Shown piece after piece: positions 10,036 through 19,370 of a DNA stretch of 64,000 nucleotides. Source of the stretch: Gammaproteobacteria bacterium (GTDB lineage Bacteria > Pseudomonadota > Gammaproteobacteria > Pseudomonadales > Pseudohongiellaceae); the NCBI GenBank assembly GCA_028818225.1, contig JAPPOG010000083.1, forward strand, positions 1 through 64,000. Reading direction: 5' to 3'. The notes beneath the pieces were generated by a model that worked only from the letters and a program-made list of their open reading frames with translations, did not search any database and had not been told where the DNA came from. Both the position numbers and the translations under genes were made by a program. Position 1 is the first letter of the stretch; every line of letters starts with the position of its first letter.

Positions 10036-10519
10036 GAACGGCGAAATAGTTCAGGATTCCTGGACCGTGCTGCGCGAAGCCACTGGACCGGAGGTTTTAA
10101 AAGCTGTACCAGGTAAAAACTTTATCGTGCCATTAAAATTCTGGCAGCTTTATCGGGAAGATCTTGAGGATTACCTTGGCGAGATTGCTCTCTGGTTAGA
10201 CAGCAATGAAAACGTCAACGACATCGACGCCGATATCCAACAATTTCCTCTCATAGCACTTAACTTTCCTGTTTTTTCCGATGGCAGGTCCTATACCAAC
10301 GCCAGGGAATTGAGAGAACTACTCAACTATAAAGGTGAAGTTCGGGCGATTGGCGATGTGCTTAGAGACCAGCTGTTCTATATGGCTCGATGTGGATTTG
10401 ATGCGTTTGAGATTCGCCATGATCAGGACGAAGAGGCCTGCCTCTCTGCATTTAATGATTTTGATAACGCTTACCAGGGTGCTATAGACAATCCCAATCC
10501 CTTGTTCCGCCGTCGCTAG
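10019..10519 (+). CDS. DUF934 family protein, sulfite-reductase partner
   Basis: 166 residues from the ATG at 10019, which has AAGGAGAAG just upstream and overlaps the end of the reductase gene by 17 bp. Its conserved core contains FPVFSDGRSYTNARELR and later GEVRAIGDVLRDQLFYMARCGFDAFEI, the hallmark of DUF934. In many gammaproteobacteria and alphaproteobacteria this family sits directly after a CysI-type reductase and is taken to assist sulfate assimilation; the molecular role is not established. A longer in-frame start at 9926 lies inside the reductase gene and is rejected. Confidence 0.85.
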   Translation: MPKLIKNGEIVQDSWTVLREATGPEVLKAVPGKNFIVPLKFWQLYREDLEDYLGEIALWLDSNENVNDIDADIQQFPLIALNFPVFSDGRSYTNARELRELLNYKGEVRAIGDVLRDQLFYMARCGFDAFEIRHDQDEEACLSAFNDFDNAYQGAIDNPNPLFRRR

Positions 10520-10559
10520 TTGTCTATAGTGAAGTTTATCTGATCCGACTTTAAGGACA

Positions 10560-11720
10560 ATGGAAGCAGACTCTCTTCTTTTTAGCTTCTTCCTAATTTT
10601 CACCGGTGCGGCGCTTTTATCCACTGTTGCACTTTTTCTGCGCCAGCCCTTATTAGTCGCCTATATTATCATTGGCGTCATTCTCGGTCCCTTCGGGCTA
10701 AAACTAATCGCAGACGCTACCCTGCTAGCTGATATATCGGAATTTGGGATCATTTTCCTCCTGTTCTTGCTGGGATTAGACATGCAACCCAGCAAGCTTT
10801 TCGCGACTTTAAAAAATACTTTCCTGATTACCCTCGCCAGTTCACTACTGTTTGTATCTCTTGGTTATAGCACCGGCATTCTGTTTGCCTTTTCTCAAAC
10901 GGAAAGCCTGGTAATTGGCTTTGCCATGATTTTTTCCAGCACCATTATCGGAATTAAATTGTTACCAACCACTATACTCCATCAGAAGCATATGGGTGAG
11001 TTGATGGTGGGAATCCTTTTACTGCAGGACTTTATTGCAATCTTTATTCTGGCATTTCTTGATTCCGGCAACCCTGAGCAGGCGAACGCTTTGCGGGTAC
11101 TAGCTGCGTTTCTTATTCTGCTACTAGTTGCCTATTTGATTACGCGCTATGTACTAATCAAACTAATTGGTAAATTTGATCACTTCAAGGAATACATTTT
11201 CCTGTTAGCAATAGGCTGGTGTCTTGGTTTATCAGAACTGGCTTCTGCTATGGGGCTGTCAGCTGAAATCGGTGCTTTTGTAGCTGGTGTTTCACTGGCA
11301 ACGAGTCCGATTGCCTTGTTTATTGCATACAGCCTTAAACCGTTACGCGATTTTTTCCTGATATTATTTTTCTTCTCGCTGGGTGCCCAATTCAACATTG
11401 GCTTATTGTCAGAAATAATCGCTCCTGCCCTGCTGTTAGCGGCTCTTGCTTTAACCTTAAAACCCATCGTATTTCATTATCTGCTGCGCCGTTGCAGCGA
11501 ACGTAATCGACTGGCCTGGGACGCAGGATTGCGTCTCGGCCAGATTAGTGAGTTCTCATTGTTGATTGCTTTTGTTGCTGTCCAATCTGGCATGATCGGT
11601 GAGGTCGCATCCCTGGTAATCCAGGCTGCTGCAATTATTACTTTCTTGATTTCTTCTTATGTGGTGGTGCTCTTCTGTCCAACGCCCATAGCCATCTCGC
11701 CGAAGTTACGGCGTGATTAG
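10560..11720 (+). CDS. Cation:proton antiporter, CPA2 (Kef-type) family
   Basis: An inner-membrane monovalent cation/H+ exchanger. 386 residues, nearly all hydrophobic, with about 11-12 segments. Family features include RQPLLVAYIIIGVILGP, FLLFLLGLDMQ and the core AMGLSAEIGAFVAGVSLA. It ends soon after the last segment and lacks the C-terminal TrkA-N/RCK regulatory domain of KefB/KefC, so nucleotide or glutathione gating is not expected from this chain. Na+ or K+ preference cannot be read from sequence. It follows the DUF934 gene by 40 bp and overlaps convergent acuI by 4 bp. Confidence 0.85.
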   Translation: MEADSLLFSFFLIFTGAALLSTVALFLRQPLLVAYIIIGVILGPFGLKLIADATLLADISEFGIIFLLFLLGLDMQPSKLFATLKNTFLITLASSLLFVSLGYSTGILFAFSQTESLVIGFAMIFSSTIIGIKLLPTTILHQKHMGELMVGILLLQDFIAIFILAFLDSGNPEQANALRVLAAFLILLLVAYLITRYVLIKLIGKFDHFKEYIFLLAIGWCLGLSELASAMGLSAEIGAFVAGVSLATSPIALFIAYSLKPLRDFFLILFFFSLGAQFNIGLLSEIIAPALLLAALALTLKPIVFHYLLRRCSERNRLAWDAGLRLGQISEFSLLIAFVAVQSGMIGEVASLVIQAAAIITFLISSYVVVLFCPTPIAISPKLRRD

Positions 11721-12718
11721 GCATTAAGATTTAGCAAATATCTGCCCCGGGCCTGCCCTTTCAGTACCCGATAAAGACAATCTTGTAACTGATCCAACCC
11801 GATTTCACTAACAATTTTTTCCAGATTTTCCAACTTCCAGTCACTGGCGAGCAGAGCCCAAACCCTGGTTTTGGTTGCCAATGGTAATTCCACGGAATCT
11901 ACTCCAAGCAGGTTGACACCACGCAAAATGAACGGCAATACGGAAGCCTGGAACACAGGAGATTGCACCAAGCCACAAGCCGCAACGCTACCGCCATATT
12001 TCACCGCTTTAATTACATTGAACAGGGTATCGCCCCCCACAACATCGACAGCACCAGCCCATTGTTCCTTCAACAATGGACGCGAGCTGGACTCTGCAAG
12101 CTCACTTCTGTCGATAATATCCGCTGCCCCCATTGTCTGAAGAAATGCTTTTGCTTCTGCTTTACCTGTGCTGGCGATCACTTCAAAGCCTAATTTCGCT
12201 AACAATGCCACAGCAACGACACCAACACCGCCAGTAGCGCCTGTGACCAGCACCCTGCCGTTGTCCTTGTTTAATCCATTTGCCAACAATTTCTCAACGC
12301 AGAGAGCCGCAGTAAAACCGGCTGTTCCCAGTACCATACTCTCCCTGAGACTCAGTCCATCCGGTAATGGCACCACCCATGTCGCAGGTACCCTTATAAA
12401 TTGACCAAAGCCCCCGGCAGTATTCATTCCCAGGTCGTAGCCAATTACGATGACTTCATCACCTTCCCTGAAATTTTCCGAAAAGGATTCAACAACTTTT
12501 CCAGCGGCGTCAATTCCTGGCGTGTGAGGGTATTCCCTGGTCACTCCTTTATTACCGCTGGCGGAGAGCGCATCCTTATAATTAATCGAAGAATACTCAA
12601 CGCTTATCAGCACATCTCCTGCGGGGAGTTCGGAAATAGAACGCTCAACTAATTCAGAGCTGAATTGTTTTTCTGCAACTTCACTAACCAGCAAAGCTTT
12701 AAATGATTGATCAGACAT
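11717..12718 (-). CDS. acuI: Zinc-free MDR oxidoreductase, YhdH/AcuI (acrylyl-CoA reductase) family
   Basis: NADPH-dependent reductase of the medium-chain dehydrogenase superfamily; AcuI/YhdH members reduce toxic acryloyl-CoA to propionyl-CoA. 333 residues. Family marks are EYSSINYKDALSASG, the HTPGIDAAG turn, the nucleotide-binding motif VTGATGGVGVVAVALL and the C-terminal ARGRYLL. It lacks the catalytic-zinc ligand set. In marine bacteria this activity serves DMSP and acrylate breakdown, but no dmd or other acu genes are nearby, so a general detoxifying role is as likely. Its 3' end overlaps the convergent antiporter gene by 4 bp. Confidence 0.85.
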   Translation of the reverse strand: MSDQSFKALLVSEVAEKQFSSELVERSISELPAGDVLISVEYSSINYKDALSASGNKGVTREYPHTPGIDAAGKVVESFSENFREGDEVIVIGYDLGMNTAGGFGQFIRVPATWVVPLPDGLSLRESMVLGTAGFTAALCVEKLLANGLNKDNGRVLVTGATGGVGVVAVALLAKLGFEVIASTGKAEAKAFLQTMGAADIIDRSELAESSSRPLLKEQWAGAVDVVGGDTLFNVIKAVKYGGSVAACGLVQSPVFQASVLPFILRGVNLLGVDSVELPLATKTRVWALLASDWKLENLEKIVSEIGLDQLQDCLYRVLKGQARGRYLLNLNA

Positions 12719-12755
12719 TTACTTCTCGTAATTGGTGAATTATTGAAATCTTCGA

Positions 12756-13835
12756 CTATTGATAGATGTCATCGGTAGGCCTGTCAAACCAGCGGCTTAG
12801 TACTTTGAAAGAAGATTCTTCAAGCACTCTGCCTAATTTATCCTGAATCGATTTTTTAAACTCATACTCCACCTCAAAAACCTCAGCATCATTACAAGCT
12901 GCAACAAGACACTCATCGCTGGTTTTGATCTCATCCACCATGTATCTTTCTTTTGCCTGCATGGCTACCCAGGTTTCTCCAGTAGATATCTTGTCTATCT
13001 CTATACTTGGGCGATGATCTTTTACCCAACTCTTAAAGATATCATGTATGTTCTCGACGTCTTCCTGAACTTTATCTCTTCCTTTCTGGGTAATTTCACC
13101 AAATACCGATAAAGTACGCTTGTACTCACCTGCACTGATCTGTTCATAATCGACGTCGTGTTTCTTTAAAACTTTGTGAAAATTTGGAAGTTGTACCAGC
13201 ACTCCAATTGAACCAATAATGGCAAACGGTGCTGCCACCAGTTTATCTGCCAGGCAGGCCATCATATAGCCACCACTTGCGGCAACCTTGTCAACACAAA
13301 TCGTCAGAGGAATCTTTGCATTTTTGATGCGCAGCAATTGTGAAGACGCTAGACCGTAAGCATGGACCATCCCGCCAGGGCTCTCCAGGCGCAGGATAAC
13401 TTCGTCGCTATTTTCTGCCATGGAGATAACAGCAGTAATCTCCTCCCTGAGTGAAGCTACTGCATCAGCAGCAATATTACCTTTAAAGTTTAAAACATAG
13501 ACCCTTGGCTTGCGATTATCCTCAGCGCCGTCTACTTCTTTTTGTTTTTGTTCCTGCTTTAACTTCGCTTTCTTATCTTTTTTGTCGGCTTTGGCCTGTT
13601 TCTTCTCTTCTTTGTGGGCCAGCTTAAGATGGTCTTTATCGAGAACGGTTTCTCTCATAGCATCACGCATTTCATCGAGATGATCATTGAGCCGGGTTAC
13701 TTTTAGAAAGCCTTTCTTGCCAGCTTTTTTCTGCTTGGATCCCGCTGCGGCTATTGTTCCCACCACGATTACAATGGCAACCACAATTGTCGCGGCCTTA
13801 GCCAAAAACATGCCATATTCAATCAGATATTCCAT
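12756..13835 (-). CDS. sohB: Inner-membrane serine protease SohB (family S49)
   Basis: Membrane-anchored peptidase of the signal-peptide-peptidase family. 359 residues. One N-terminal membrane segment (about residues 8-28) is followed by a very lysine-rich linker (residues 70-105, KKQAKADKKDKKAK) and then the S49 catalytic domain. The nucleophile serine is in DKVAASGGYMMA and the general-base lysine in EYKRTLSVFG, as in SohB. It stands alone between acuI and nudC in the same direction. Natural substrates are not known; E. coli SohB was found as a multicopy suppressor of a degP defect. Confidence 0.92.
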   Translation of the reverse strand: MEYLIEYGMFLAKAATIVVAIVIVVGTIAAAGSKQKKAGKKGFLKVTRLNDHLDEMRDAMRETVLDKDHLKLAHKEEKKQAKADKKDKKAKLKQEQKQKEVDGAEDNRKPRVYVLNFKGNIAADAVASLREEITAVISMAENSDEVILRLESPGGMVHAYGLASSQLLRIKNAKIPLTICVDKVAASGGYMMACLADKLVAAPFAIIGSIGVLVQLPNFHKVLKKHDVDYEQISAGEYKRTLSVFGEITQKGRDKVQEDVENIHDIFKSWVKDHRPSIEIDKISTGETWVAMQAKERYMVDEIKTSDECLVAACNDAEVFEVEYEFKKSIQDKLGRVLEESSFKVLSRWFDRPTDDIYQ

Positions 13836-13899
13836 TGTTTCTCCTAGTTAACAGACTAACGCGGCCAGGGGCTGCATTTTCCAGCAATTTCCCTGTAAT

Positions 13900-14718
13900 T
13901 CAAATTTCTCCCCGCCTAACCTGATCTACATAAATCTGGATCAATTCTCCGGCGACACTTATATCTGGAGAGGGTACCGCTGGCAAATCATCTACATCAT
14001 AAAATGCGGCTTCCTCGATTTCCCCCGGCTCAGGCACAATATCGCCTGATTTGTAGTCGGCATGAAAGCCTAGCATCAACTGTGACGGAAAAGGCCAGGA
14101 TTGACTCTTGATATAGCGGATATTTTCAACATCCACCCCTGATTCCTCTTTCACTTCTCTGAGAACTGTATCTTCTGCTGACTCTCCAACCTCGATAAAT
14201 CCTGCCACGCAACTGAAGAAGCCTGTGCGAAATCTCGCACTACGCGCCAGTAATACTTCTCGACCTTTCGTTACCAAAACAATGGCACAGGGGTTAATGC
14301 GCGGAAAATAGTGTTCACCACAATTATTGCAGAGCAAGGCTTTCTGCTCTTCATACTGCGTAGTTTGACCACCACAAACACCACAGTAGCGATGTGTTCG
14401 ATACCAGGAAAGAATTTGACTCGCCTTCCCCGCCAATGAGAAGTCAGCGTCACTTTCATTAAACAGTAGGCTGCGCAAACTTCTGGATTCAGCCGCTATA
14501 TGTTCGCTTATGTCCTTACTAGTGTGCGCGATTACAAATTGCTCGCCATTGTGATCGATAAGCAGGAATTCAGAATCATCAGGCAATTGATCAATTACTT
14601 GCTGTTGTTGCCAAAGAAAATTTTCACCTTGCACAACAACTCTGCTTTCACAGAACAACACTAGCCTGTCGCTTGCAGCCAAATGTTCTCTTGGTAGAAA
14701 AAAACTACGGGTAGCCAT
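13900..14718 (-). CDS. nudC: NAD(H) pyrophosphatase / RNA deNADding enzyme NudC
   Basis: Hydrolyses NADH to NMNH and AMP and removes NAD caps from RNA 5' ends. 272 residues. It shows an N-terminal NudC domain, a four-cysteine zinc site (CGVCGG and CNNCGEHYFPR), the Nudix box GFIEVGESAEDTVLREVKEE and, after it, the NADH-specificity motif SQSWPFPSQLMLGF that marks this subfamily. It stands between sohB and dnaQ on the same strand, with 91 bp before dnaQ's 3' end. Confidence 0.95.
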   Translation of the reverse strand: MATRSFFLPREHLAASDRLVLFCESRVVVQGENFLWQQQQVIDQLPDDSEFLLIDHNGEQFVIAHTSKDISEHIAAESRSLRSLLFNESDADFSLAGKASQILSWYRTHRYCGVCGGQTTQYEEQKALLCNNCGEHYFPRINPCAIVLVTKGREVLLARSARFRTGFFSCVAGFIEVGESAEDTVLREVKEESGVDVENIRYIKSQSWPFPSQLMLGFHADYKSGDIVPEPGEIEEAAFYDVDDLPAVPSPDISVAGELIQIYVDQVRRGEI

Positions 14719-14809
14719 AGAGGACTAAGTTACTTTATCTGCTTGAACGGTACTAGGAAAAGCTATTGTCCTGAAATAATACAGAATGCTGGAAATACCC
14801 GAATGGTTC

Positions 14810-15529
14810 CTAGATTTTAGTTTCCAATTTCAACCACAGACAACCGTCTGTGCTCTGCTTGTCGATTTCTTCCAGGCGATTCTGGTGCTGCTTGAGCTCT
14901 TCTGCGTTAGCTCCCGGCACAGGGATTCGTGGTCGGTTGGGGTCGAGTTTACGGATGTTACGACTTGCATCATTTGCCCGGGCCGGCTCTTCTTTCAAGG
15001 ACAGGCTTGATTGTCCGCTGGTCATCGCCAGATAGACATCAGCAAGAATCTCCGCATCCAGAAGAGCACCATGCAAGGTTCTTTGGGTATTGTCTACTTC
15101 GTAACGCTTACATAGCGCATCTAAACTATTGCGTTGACCGGGATGTTTTTCCCTGGCGAATATCAGTGTATCCAGCACTTTACAGAATTGCGCAAGATTT
15201 TGATTTGACGATTTGGTCTGGTCAAGTTCGTAATCGAGAAAGCCTATATCGAATGGTGCATTATGAATAATCAGCTCTGCTCCATTAACAAAATCGATAA
15301 ACTCCTGCTCAACCTGGTGAAAGCGGGGTTTGTCTGCGAGAAATTCTGACGTAAGCCCATGAATCTCGATCGCCGCCTCATCAATTTCCCGATCTGGATT
15401 TAAGTACACCTGAAAGTGATTACCGGTAAGCTTGCGATTTTCGATTTCGACACAACCGATCTCGATTATGCGATGGCCTTGCTGCGGATCCAGTCCCGTG
15501 GTTTCAGTATCTAATACAATTTGACGCAT
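14810..15529 (-). CDS. dnaQ: DNA polymerase III epsilon subunit (3'-5' proofreading exonuclease)
   Basis: Proofreading subunit of the replicative polymerase. 239 residues. The DEDDh exonuclease motifs are visible: Asp7 and Glu9 in VLDTETTGLDP, HNAPFDIGFLDYEL, and HGALLDAEILADVY. The C-terminal tail after about residue 180 is the flexible region that contacts the polymerase alpha subunit. It follows rnhA on the same strand by 37 bp, the standard rnhA-dnaQ arrangement of gammaproteobacteria (divergent in E. coli, tandem here). Confidence 0.96.
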   Translation of the reverse strand: MRQIVLDTETTGLDPQQGHRIIEIGCVEIENRKLTGNHFQVYLNPDREIDEAAIEIHGLTSEFLADKPRFHQVEQEFIDFVNGAELIIHNAPFDIGFLDYELDQTKSSNQNLAQFCKVLDTLIFAREKHPGQRNSLDALCKRYEVDNTQRTLHGALLDAEILADVYLAMTSGQSSLSLKEEPARANDASRNIRKLDPNRPRIPVPGANAEELKQHQNRLEEIDKQSTDGCLWLKLETKI

Positions 15530-15566
15530 TCTTCTTATTCTGTTGATTGCTTAATTAAGCGCTCAA

Positions 15567-16001
15567 TTACAATTCATCAATGCCCTGATTAGCCAATTGA
15601 TCAGCAAGCTCATTTTCCGGGTGGCCACTATGACCTTTCACCCAATCCCATTCTATTTCATGTTGTACCACTAACTCATCAAGCTTTTTCCAAAGCTCCA
15701 CATTGAGCACAGGTTTTTTATTTGCTGTACGCCAATTTCTTTTTTTCCAGTTGGGCATCCATTCCGTAATACCGGACAACACATACTTCGAATCTGTTGT
15801 TATTTTTACCCGGCATGCTTTGTTCAGGGCCTCAAGCCCCTTTATAACGGCGGTAAGCTCCATGCGATTGTTGGTCGTCATTGCTTCGCCGCCATGCAGG
15901 GTTTTTTCCGCATCGCCATAGCGCAGCAGAACGCCCCAACCACCCTTACCGGGATTACCGCGACAGGCACCATCTGTATACATTTCAACTAACTGGGACA
16001 C
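15567..16001 (-). CDS. rnhA: Ribonuclease HI
   Basis: Cleaves RNA in RNA:DNA hybrids (R-loops, Okazaki primers). 144 residues, normal length. The catalytic acidic residues are in [16 protein letters not shown] (Asp10), [12 protein letters not shown] (Glu48), TDSKYV (Asp70) and ENELADQLA (Asp134), with the [11 protein letters not shown] loop supplying the active-site histidine. It lies between a methyltransferase gene and dnaQ; the 14-bp gap to the methyltransferase gene suggests one transcript. Confidence 0.97.
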   Translation of the reverse strand: MSQLVEMYTDGACRGNPGKGGWGVLLRYGDAEKTLHGGEAMTTNNRMELTAVIKGLEALNKACRVKITTDSKYVLSGITEWMPNWKKRNWRTANKKPVLNVELWKKLDELVVQHEIEWDWVKGHSGHPENELADQLANQGIDEL

Positions 16002-16015
16002 TAACTACTCAATCA

Positions 16016-16807
16016 TTAATGAATTTTTGCTCGCACATTTTCCGCTGCCGGGATAACGGTAGCCGGAGCACGCAATGGTCTCCATTTCGGCACAATTGGA
16101 GTGATGGGCGCAACCTGCTTTACGCATTGTATAAAATAGGCACCCCCCAGGGGGCTGCGAATCTTCAGGCCTAATTTTTCAAAATTTTGCGCCTGTTTTA
16201 ACAATCTTGCATATTTTATCGGCAAGAAGTGCAGTCCGTAGTCAACAGTATTAATGTGCAGGTTTAGCAGTTGCAACCAGTCACTTAAGCGACGCTTGGA
16301 AATAAAACGACCGCGCCAGGGAATATGGATCCTGCGTTTAAATAATCGCCAGAATCCCCAATAACTTAAAGGATTAAAACCGATTATCAGCATTTGCCCG
16401 CCGGGCCTTAATACTCTGGTCACTTCTCTTAGCAGACGATGACTGTCCTCCGCGAAGTCCAACGCATGGTGAACAACAACCACATCGATACTGTCAGTGG
16501 CCAATGGTAATTCTTCAATATTCGCTACTGCCTGTTTGGTACCCGGGCGCCAGCGCGGCGCAAAAATGATCTTGTGACCGACAGGGCTGTCATCAATCAG
16601 AGAGACTTCCTCATTGGGACCTACCTGCAAAATGTGGTAGCCAAACATCCGGGCAATAAGTGGAGAGGTAAAATCCTTTTCGGCTTGCAATACCGCTGTT
16701 CCCTGAGGGGTCTGGTACCACTGACTTACCAGAGTGGGCAGCAAGTCCGAATCCGGTAGCCCCTTGAGCAGGCGGCGGCGTGTTTCATGCTTGGAAAATA
16801 GATTCAT
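16016..16807 (-). CDS. SAM-dependent methyltransferase (class I)
   Basis: 263 residues. A class I methyltransferase fold is shown by the acidic segment SIDVVVVHHALDFAEDSHRLLREVTRVLRPGG and IIGFNPLSYWGFW. The glycine motif I is degenerate, and only weakly visible before residue 90. I start at ATG 16807 (MNLFSKHETRR); a TTG 12 bp upstream is open but has no support. Genes of this type are often found between gloB and rnhA (compare yafS in E. coli); the substrate is unknown. It is divergent from gloB, 140 bp away. Confidence 0.8.
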   Translation of the reverse strand: MNLFSKHETRRRLLKGLPDSDLLPTLVSQWYQTPQGTAVLQAEKDFTSPLIARMFGYHILQVGPNEEVSLIDDSPVGHKIIFAPRWRPGTKQAVANIEELPLATDSIDVVVVHHALDFAEDSHRLLREVTRVLRPGGQMLIIGFNPLSYWGFWRLFKRRIHIPWRGRFISKRRLSDWLQLLNLHINTVDYGLHFLPIKYARLLKQAQNFEKLGLKIRSPLGGAYFIQCVKQVAPITPIVPKWRPLRAPATVIPAAENVRAKIH

Positions 16808-16947
16808 TAGCAACTGCAATTGAACTGATTACGCAAATGATATCCGGCTTTGCACACAGTCTCCATTATGCCGCGCTTTTTCTCTGCTTGTAATCGGCCG
16901 TTTTCCCTTTATCATGTCGTTTCTGCAAACAATTCAATGGTATTTTC

Positions 16948-17745
16948 GTGAGTAATATATCTAGTAATATCAATAGGATACATCCGATACCTGCTTTTTC
17001 AGATAACTATATCTGGGCATTGGTCGATGCCGTACAACGCAAGGCTTGTGTGGTTGATCCGGGTGACGCTAATCCTGTTATAAATTACCTTGAATCCAAT
17101 GGCCTGGAATTAACCGATATTTTTATTACCCACCACCATCCGGACCATACTGGCGGGCTAGGCAGCTTGATCACAAGATATTCGCCCACTGTTTATGGAC
17201 CGGAGCCCAGTGGTATTCAGGGAATTTCCGACTATCTTCACGAGGGTGATACAGCCACGCTGTTTGGGCATGAGTTTTCAATTTTTGAAGTGCCAGGTCA
17301 CACACTCGACCATATTGCCTACTATTGTGAAGAGACAAATCCACCAATTCTATTCTGCGGCGACACATTATTTGCTGCAGGCTGTGGTCGACTATTCGAA
17401 GGCACCCCAGCGATGATGCATAAGTCGCTCGCCAAACTAAGTTCGTTAAATAGTGCCACCAGTGTTTACTGTACCCATGAATACACAATGGCAAACTTGA
17501 ACTTCGCCAAGGCAGCAGACCCAAATAATTCAATTCTTTTGAATAGAATCGAGGAGGAGCAATCCAAGCGTGACCAGGGGATGCCAACGCTTCCTTCTAC
17601 AGTTCAACTAGAGTTGGATACCAATCCTTTTCTTCGCTGTGACCAGGCAGGGGTTATAACAAGCGCCAGTAACAGACTTGGCCAGAATATTGAAGACGAA
17701 GTAGAAGTATTCGCCACAATCAGGAATTGGAAGGATAACTTCTAA
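16948..17745 (+). CDS. gloB: Hydroxyacylglutathione hydrolase (glyoxalase II)
   Basis: Hydrolyses S-D-lactoylglutathione to D-lactate and glutathione, the second step of methylglyoxal removal. 265 residues, normal length. The binuclear metal site is in THHHPDHTGG, with further ligands in VPGHTLDHIAYY, FCGDTLFAAGCGRLFEG and YCTHEYT. It begins with GTG at 16948; no nearby ATG in frame gives the expected N-terminus IHPIPAFSDNYIW. It is followed by mltD 17 bp downstream, as in many gammaproteobacteria. Confidence 0.95.
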   Translation: MSNISSNINRIHPIPAFSDNYIWALVDAVQRKACVVDPGDANPVINYLESNGLELTDIFITHHHPDHTGGLGSLITRYSPTVYGPEPSGIQGISDYLHEGDTATLFGHEFSIFEVPGHTLDHIAYYCEETNPPILFCGDTLFAAGCGRLFEGTPAMMHKSLAKLSSLNSATSVYCTHEYTMANLNFAKAADPNNSILLNRIEEEQSKRDQGMPTLPSTVQLELDTNPFLRCDQAGVITSASNRLGQNIEDEVEVFATIRNWKDNF

Positions 17746-17762
17746 GTTTTCCTTGTCTAAGC

Positions 17763-19367
17763 ATGCCTATGTCGTATTCAAGAAATAACCCTGCTATGCG
17801 CATTGCCTTTCTATGTTCCTTATTAGTGTTTCTGGCCGCATGTCAATCAACAGTATCACCGATCACTGAATCAATCAGTTCGATTCCCGCAGCACAAAGC
17901 GATGAAGCCGCGGTGATTGAACAGGCTATTAACTCGCCAGTGCTGGCCATCGAGGAACAAGATGTTATCGAAAGTTTCGACAATCTCTGGGATCGACTAC
18001 AGGCCAGATTCCAGTTAATAGAGCACTATGAACACCCGGCAGTCGAGCAGCAACTCTCGAATTATGTAAACAATCAGGCCTATTTCGATCGAATATCGGA
18101 ACGTGCGCAGCCTTTTCTGTTCTGGATAGTTGGCGAGATTGAACGGCGCGAACTGCCTATGGAATTAGCCTTAATTCCTATTGTGGAGAGTACTTTTAAT
18201 CCAAATGCTTATTCTCCTGAACACGCTGTAGGGCTGTGGCAGTTTATCGGTCCCACCGCTAGAAGTTTTGGCTTACAACAGGATTGGTGGTATGACGGCA
18301 GACGCGATCCGAGGGCATCCACCATCGCTGCCCTGGATTATCTCGAGCAACTACACAAAGAATTCGGCAAAGACTGGTTGCTTGCATTGGCCGCTTATAA
18401 CACGGGTCAAGGCAATGTTAATAGAGCAATCCGTCGCGCAGGTCTGGACATTGAAACCGCGAATTTCTGGTCACTACGCCTGGCTAATGAGACTCGCTCT
18501 CATGTACCAAAGATATTGGCACTGGCAAAACTTGTAAATGACAGCGCAGCCTATGGCGTGGAATTAACACCCATAGCAAACGAAGAACCGCTGGTGCTAG
18601 TAGAGGTGGATTCACAGATTGACCTCATTCAGGCAGCTCGTCTCGCCCAATTGGAGTACAGTGAATTAAGACGTCTCAATCCTGGTTACCTGCAATGGGC
18701 CACTCATCCCGACAACCCACAGGTAATCGCGGTTCCGATTAAAAACGCAGAACTACTGCAAACCGGCATCTCCCAGCTTGGCCCCGATCAGTTCGTTACC
18801 TGGGATCGCTATGAAATACAACCTGGCGATACCCTCGGAGGTATTGCCAGGAAACTCGGTACCAGGGTTGATGTTTTGCAGACCGTGAATGAAATAAGTG
18901 GTTCACGAATAATTGCCGGTGATTCATTGTTGGTCCCCAGGACTACAGATTTATCACTTCTGGCCAATTTCAATCGGGGCAATCAAAGTGCTAGACGTAT
19001 TTTGCCCACTCCGAATGTTTATCTAGTTCGCAATGGCGATAATCTCTGGACCATTGCCAGGCGATTTGACTTGAGATCTGCCGAAATCGCCCAGTGGAAC
19101 AATATTAGTCTTAACTCCACTCTTCAGCCTGGACAGGAACTAAACCTCGAGTTCGCCTTATCTGAAACAGAAGCGCCTTCTACCGTGTCAGCTACGGATG
19201 GAGCAGAAGAGTACAGAGTACGGCGTGGTGACTCTATGCATGTGATAGCAAACAGATTTAGAATCGACTTGAGCGATTTGCTGAACTGGAATGAAATGCA
19301 GGCTGATGAACTGATTTTCCCCGGACAACTAATTCAAATAACCCCACCAGATAATAATTTAAACTAA
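17763..19367 (+). CDS. mltD: Membrane-bound lytic murein transglycosylase D
   Basis: Outer-membrane lipoprotein that cleaves peptidoglycan glycan strands. 534 residues. It has a signal peptide ending in the lipobox LAAC (Cys about residue 27) and an SLT/goose-lysozyme-like catalytic domain with the glutamate in LIPIVESTFNPNAYS, then GLWQFIGPTARSFGL and AAYNTGQGNVNRA. Three C-terminal LysM repeats follow, beginning YEIQPGDTLGGIA, YLVRNGDNLWTIA and YRVRRGDSMHVIA. The start is uncertain among the ATGs at 17763, 17769 and about 17796; all keep the lipobox. It is 3 bp before the POT transporter gene. Confidence 0.94.
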   Translation: MPMSYSRNNPAMRIAFLCSLLVFLAACQSTVSPITESISSIPAAQSDEAAVIEQAINSPVLAIEEQDVIESFDNLWDRLQARFQLIEHYEHPAVEQQLSNYVNNQAYFDRISERAQPFLFWIVGEIERRELPMELALIPIVESTFNPNAYSPEHAVGLWQFIGPTARSFGLQQDWWYDGRRDPRASTIAALDYLEQLHKEFGKDWLLALAAYNTGQGNVNRAIRRAGLDIETANFWSLRLANETRSHVPKILALAKLVNDSAAYGVELTPIANEEPLVLVEVDSQIDLIQAARLAQLEYSELRRLNPGYLQWATHPDNPQVIAVPIKNAELLQTGISQLGPDQFVTWDRYEIQPGDTLGGIARKLGTRVDVLQTVNEISGSRIIAGDSLLVPRTTDLSLLANFNRGNQSARRILPTPNVYLVRNGDNLWTIARRFDLRSAEIAQWNNISLNSTLQPGQELNLEFALSETEAPSTVSATDGAEEYRVRRGDSMHVIANRFRIDLSDLLNWNEMQADELIFPGQLIQITPPDNNLN

Positions 19368-19370
19368 AAA

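Noticed and set aside
16808-16819. TTG start for the methyltransferase at 16819
   Set aside because: Only adds four residues, has no ribosome site, and the ATG at 16807 gives a natural N-terminus.
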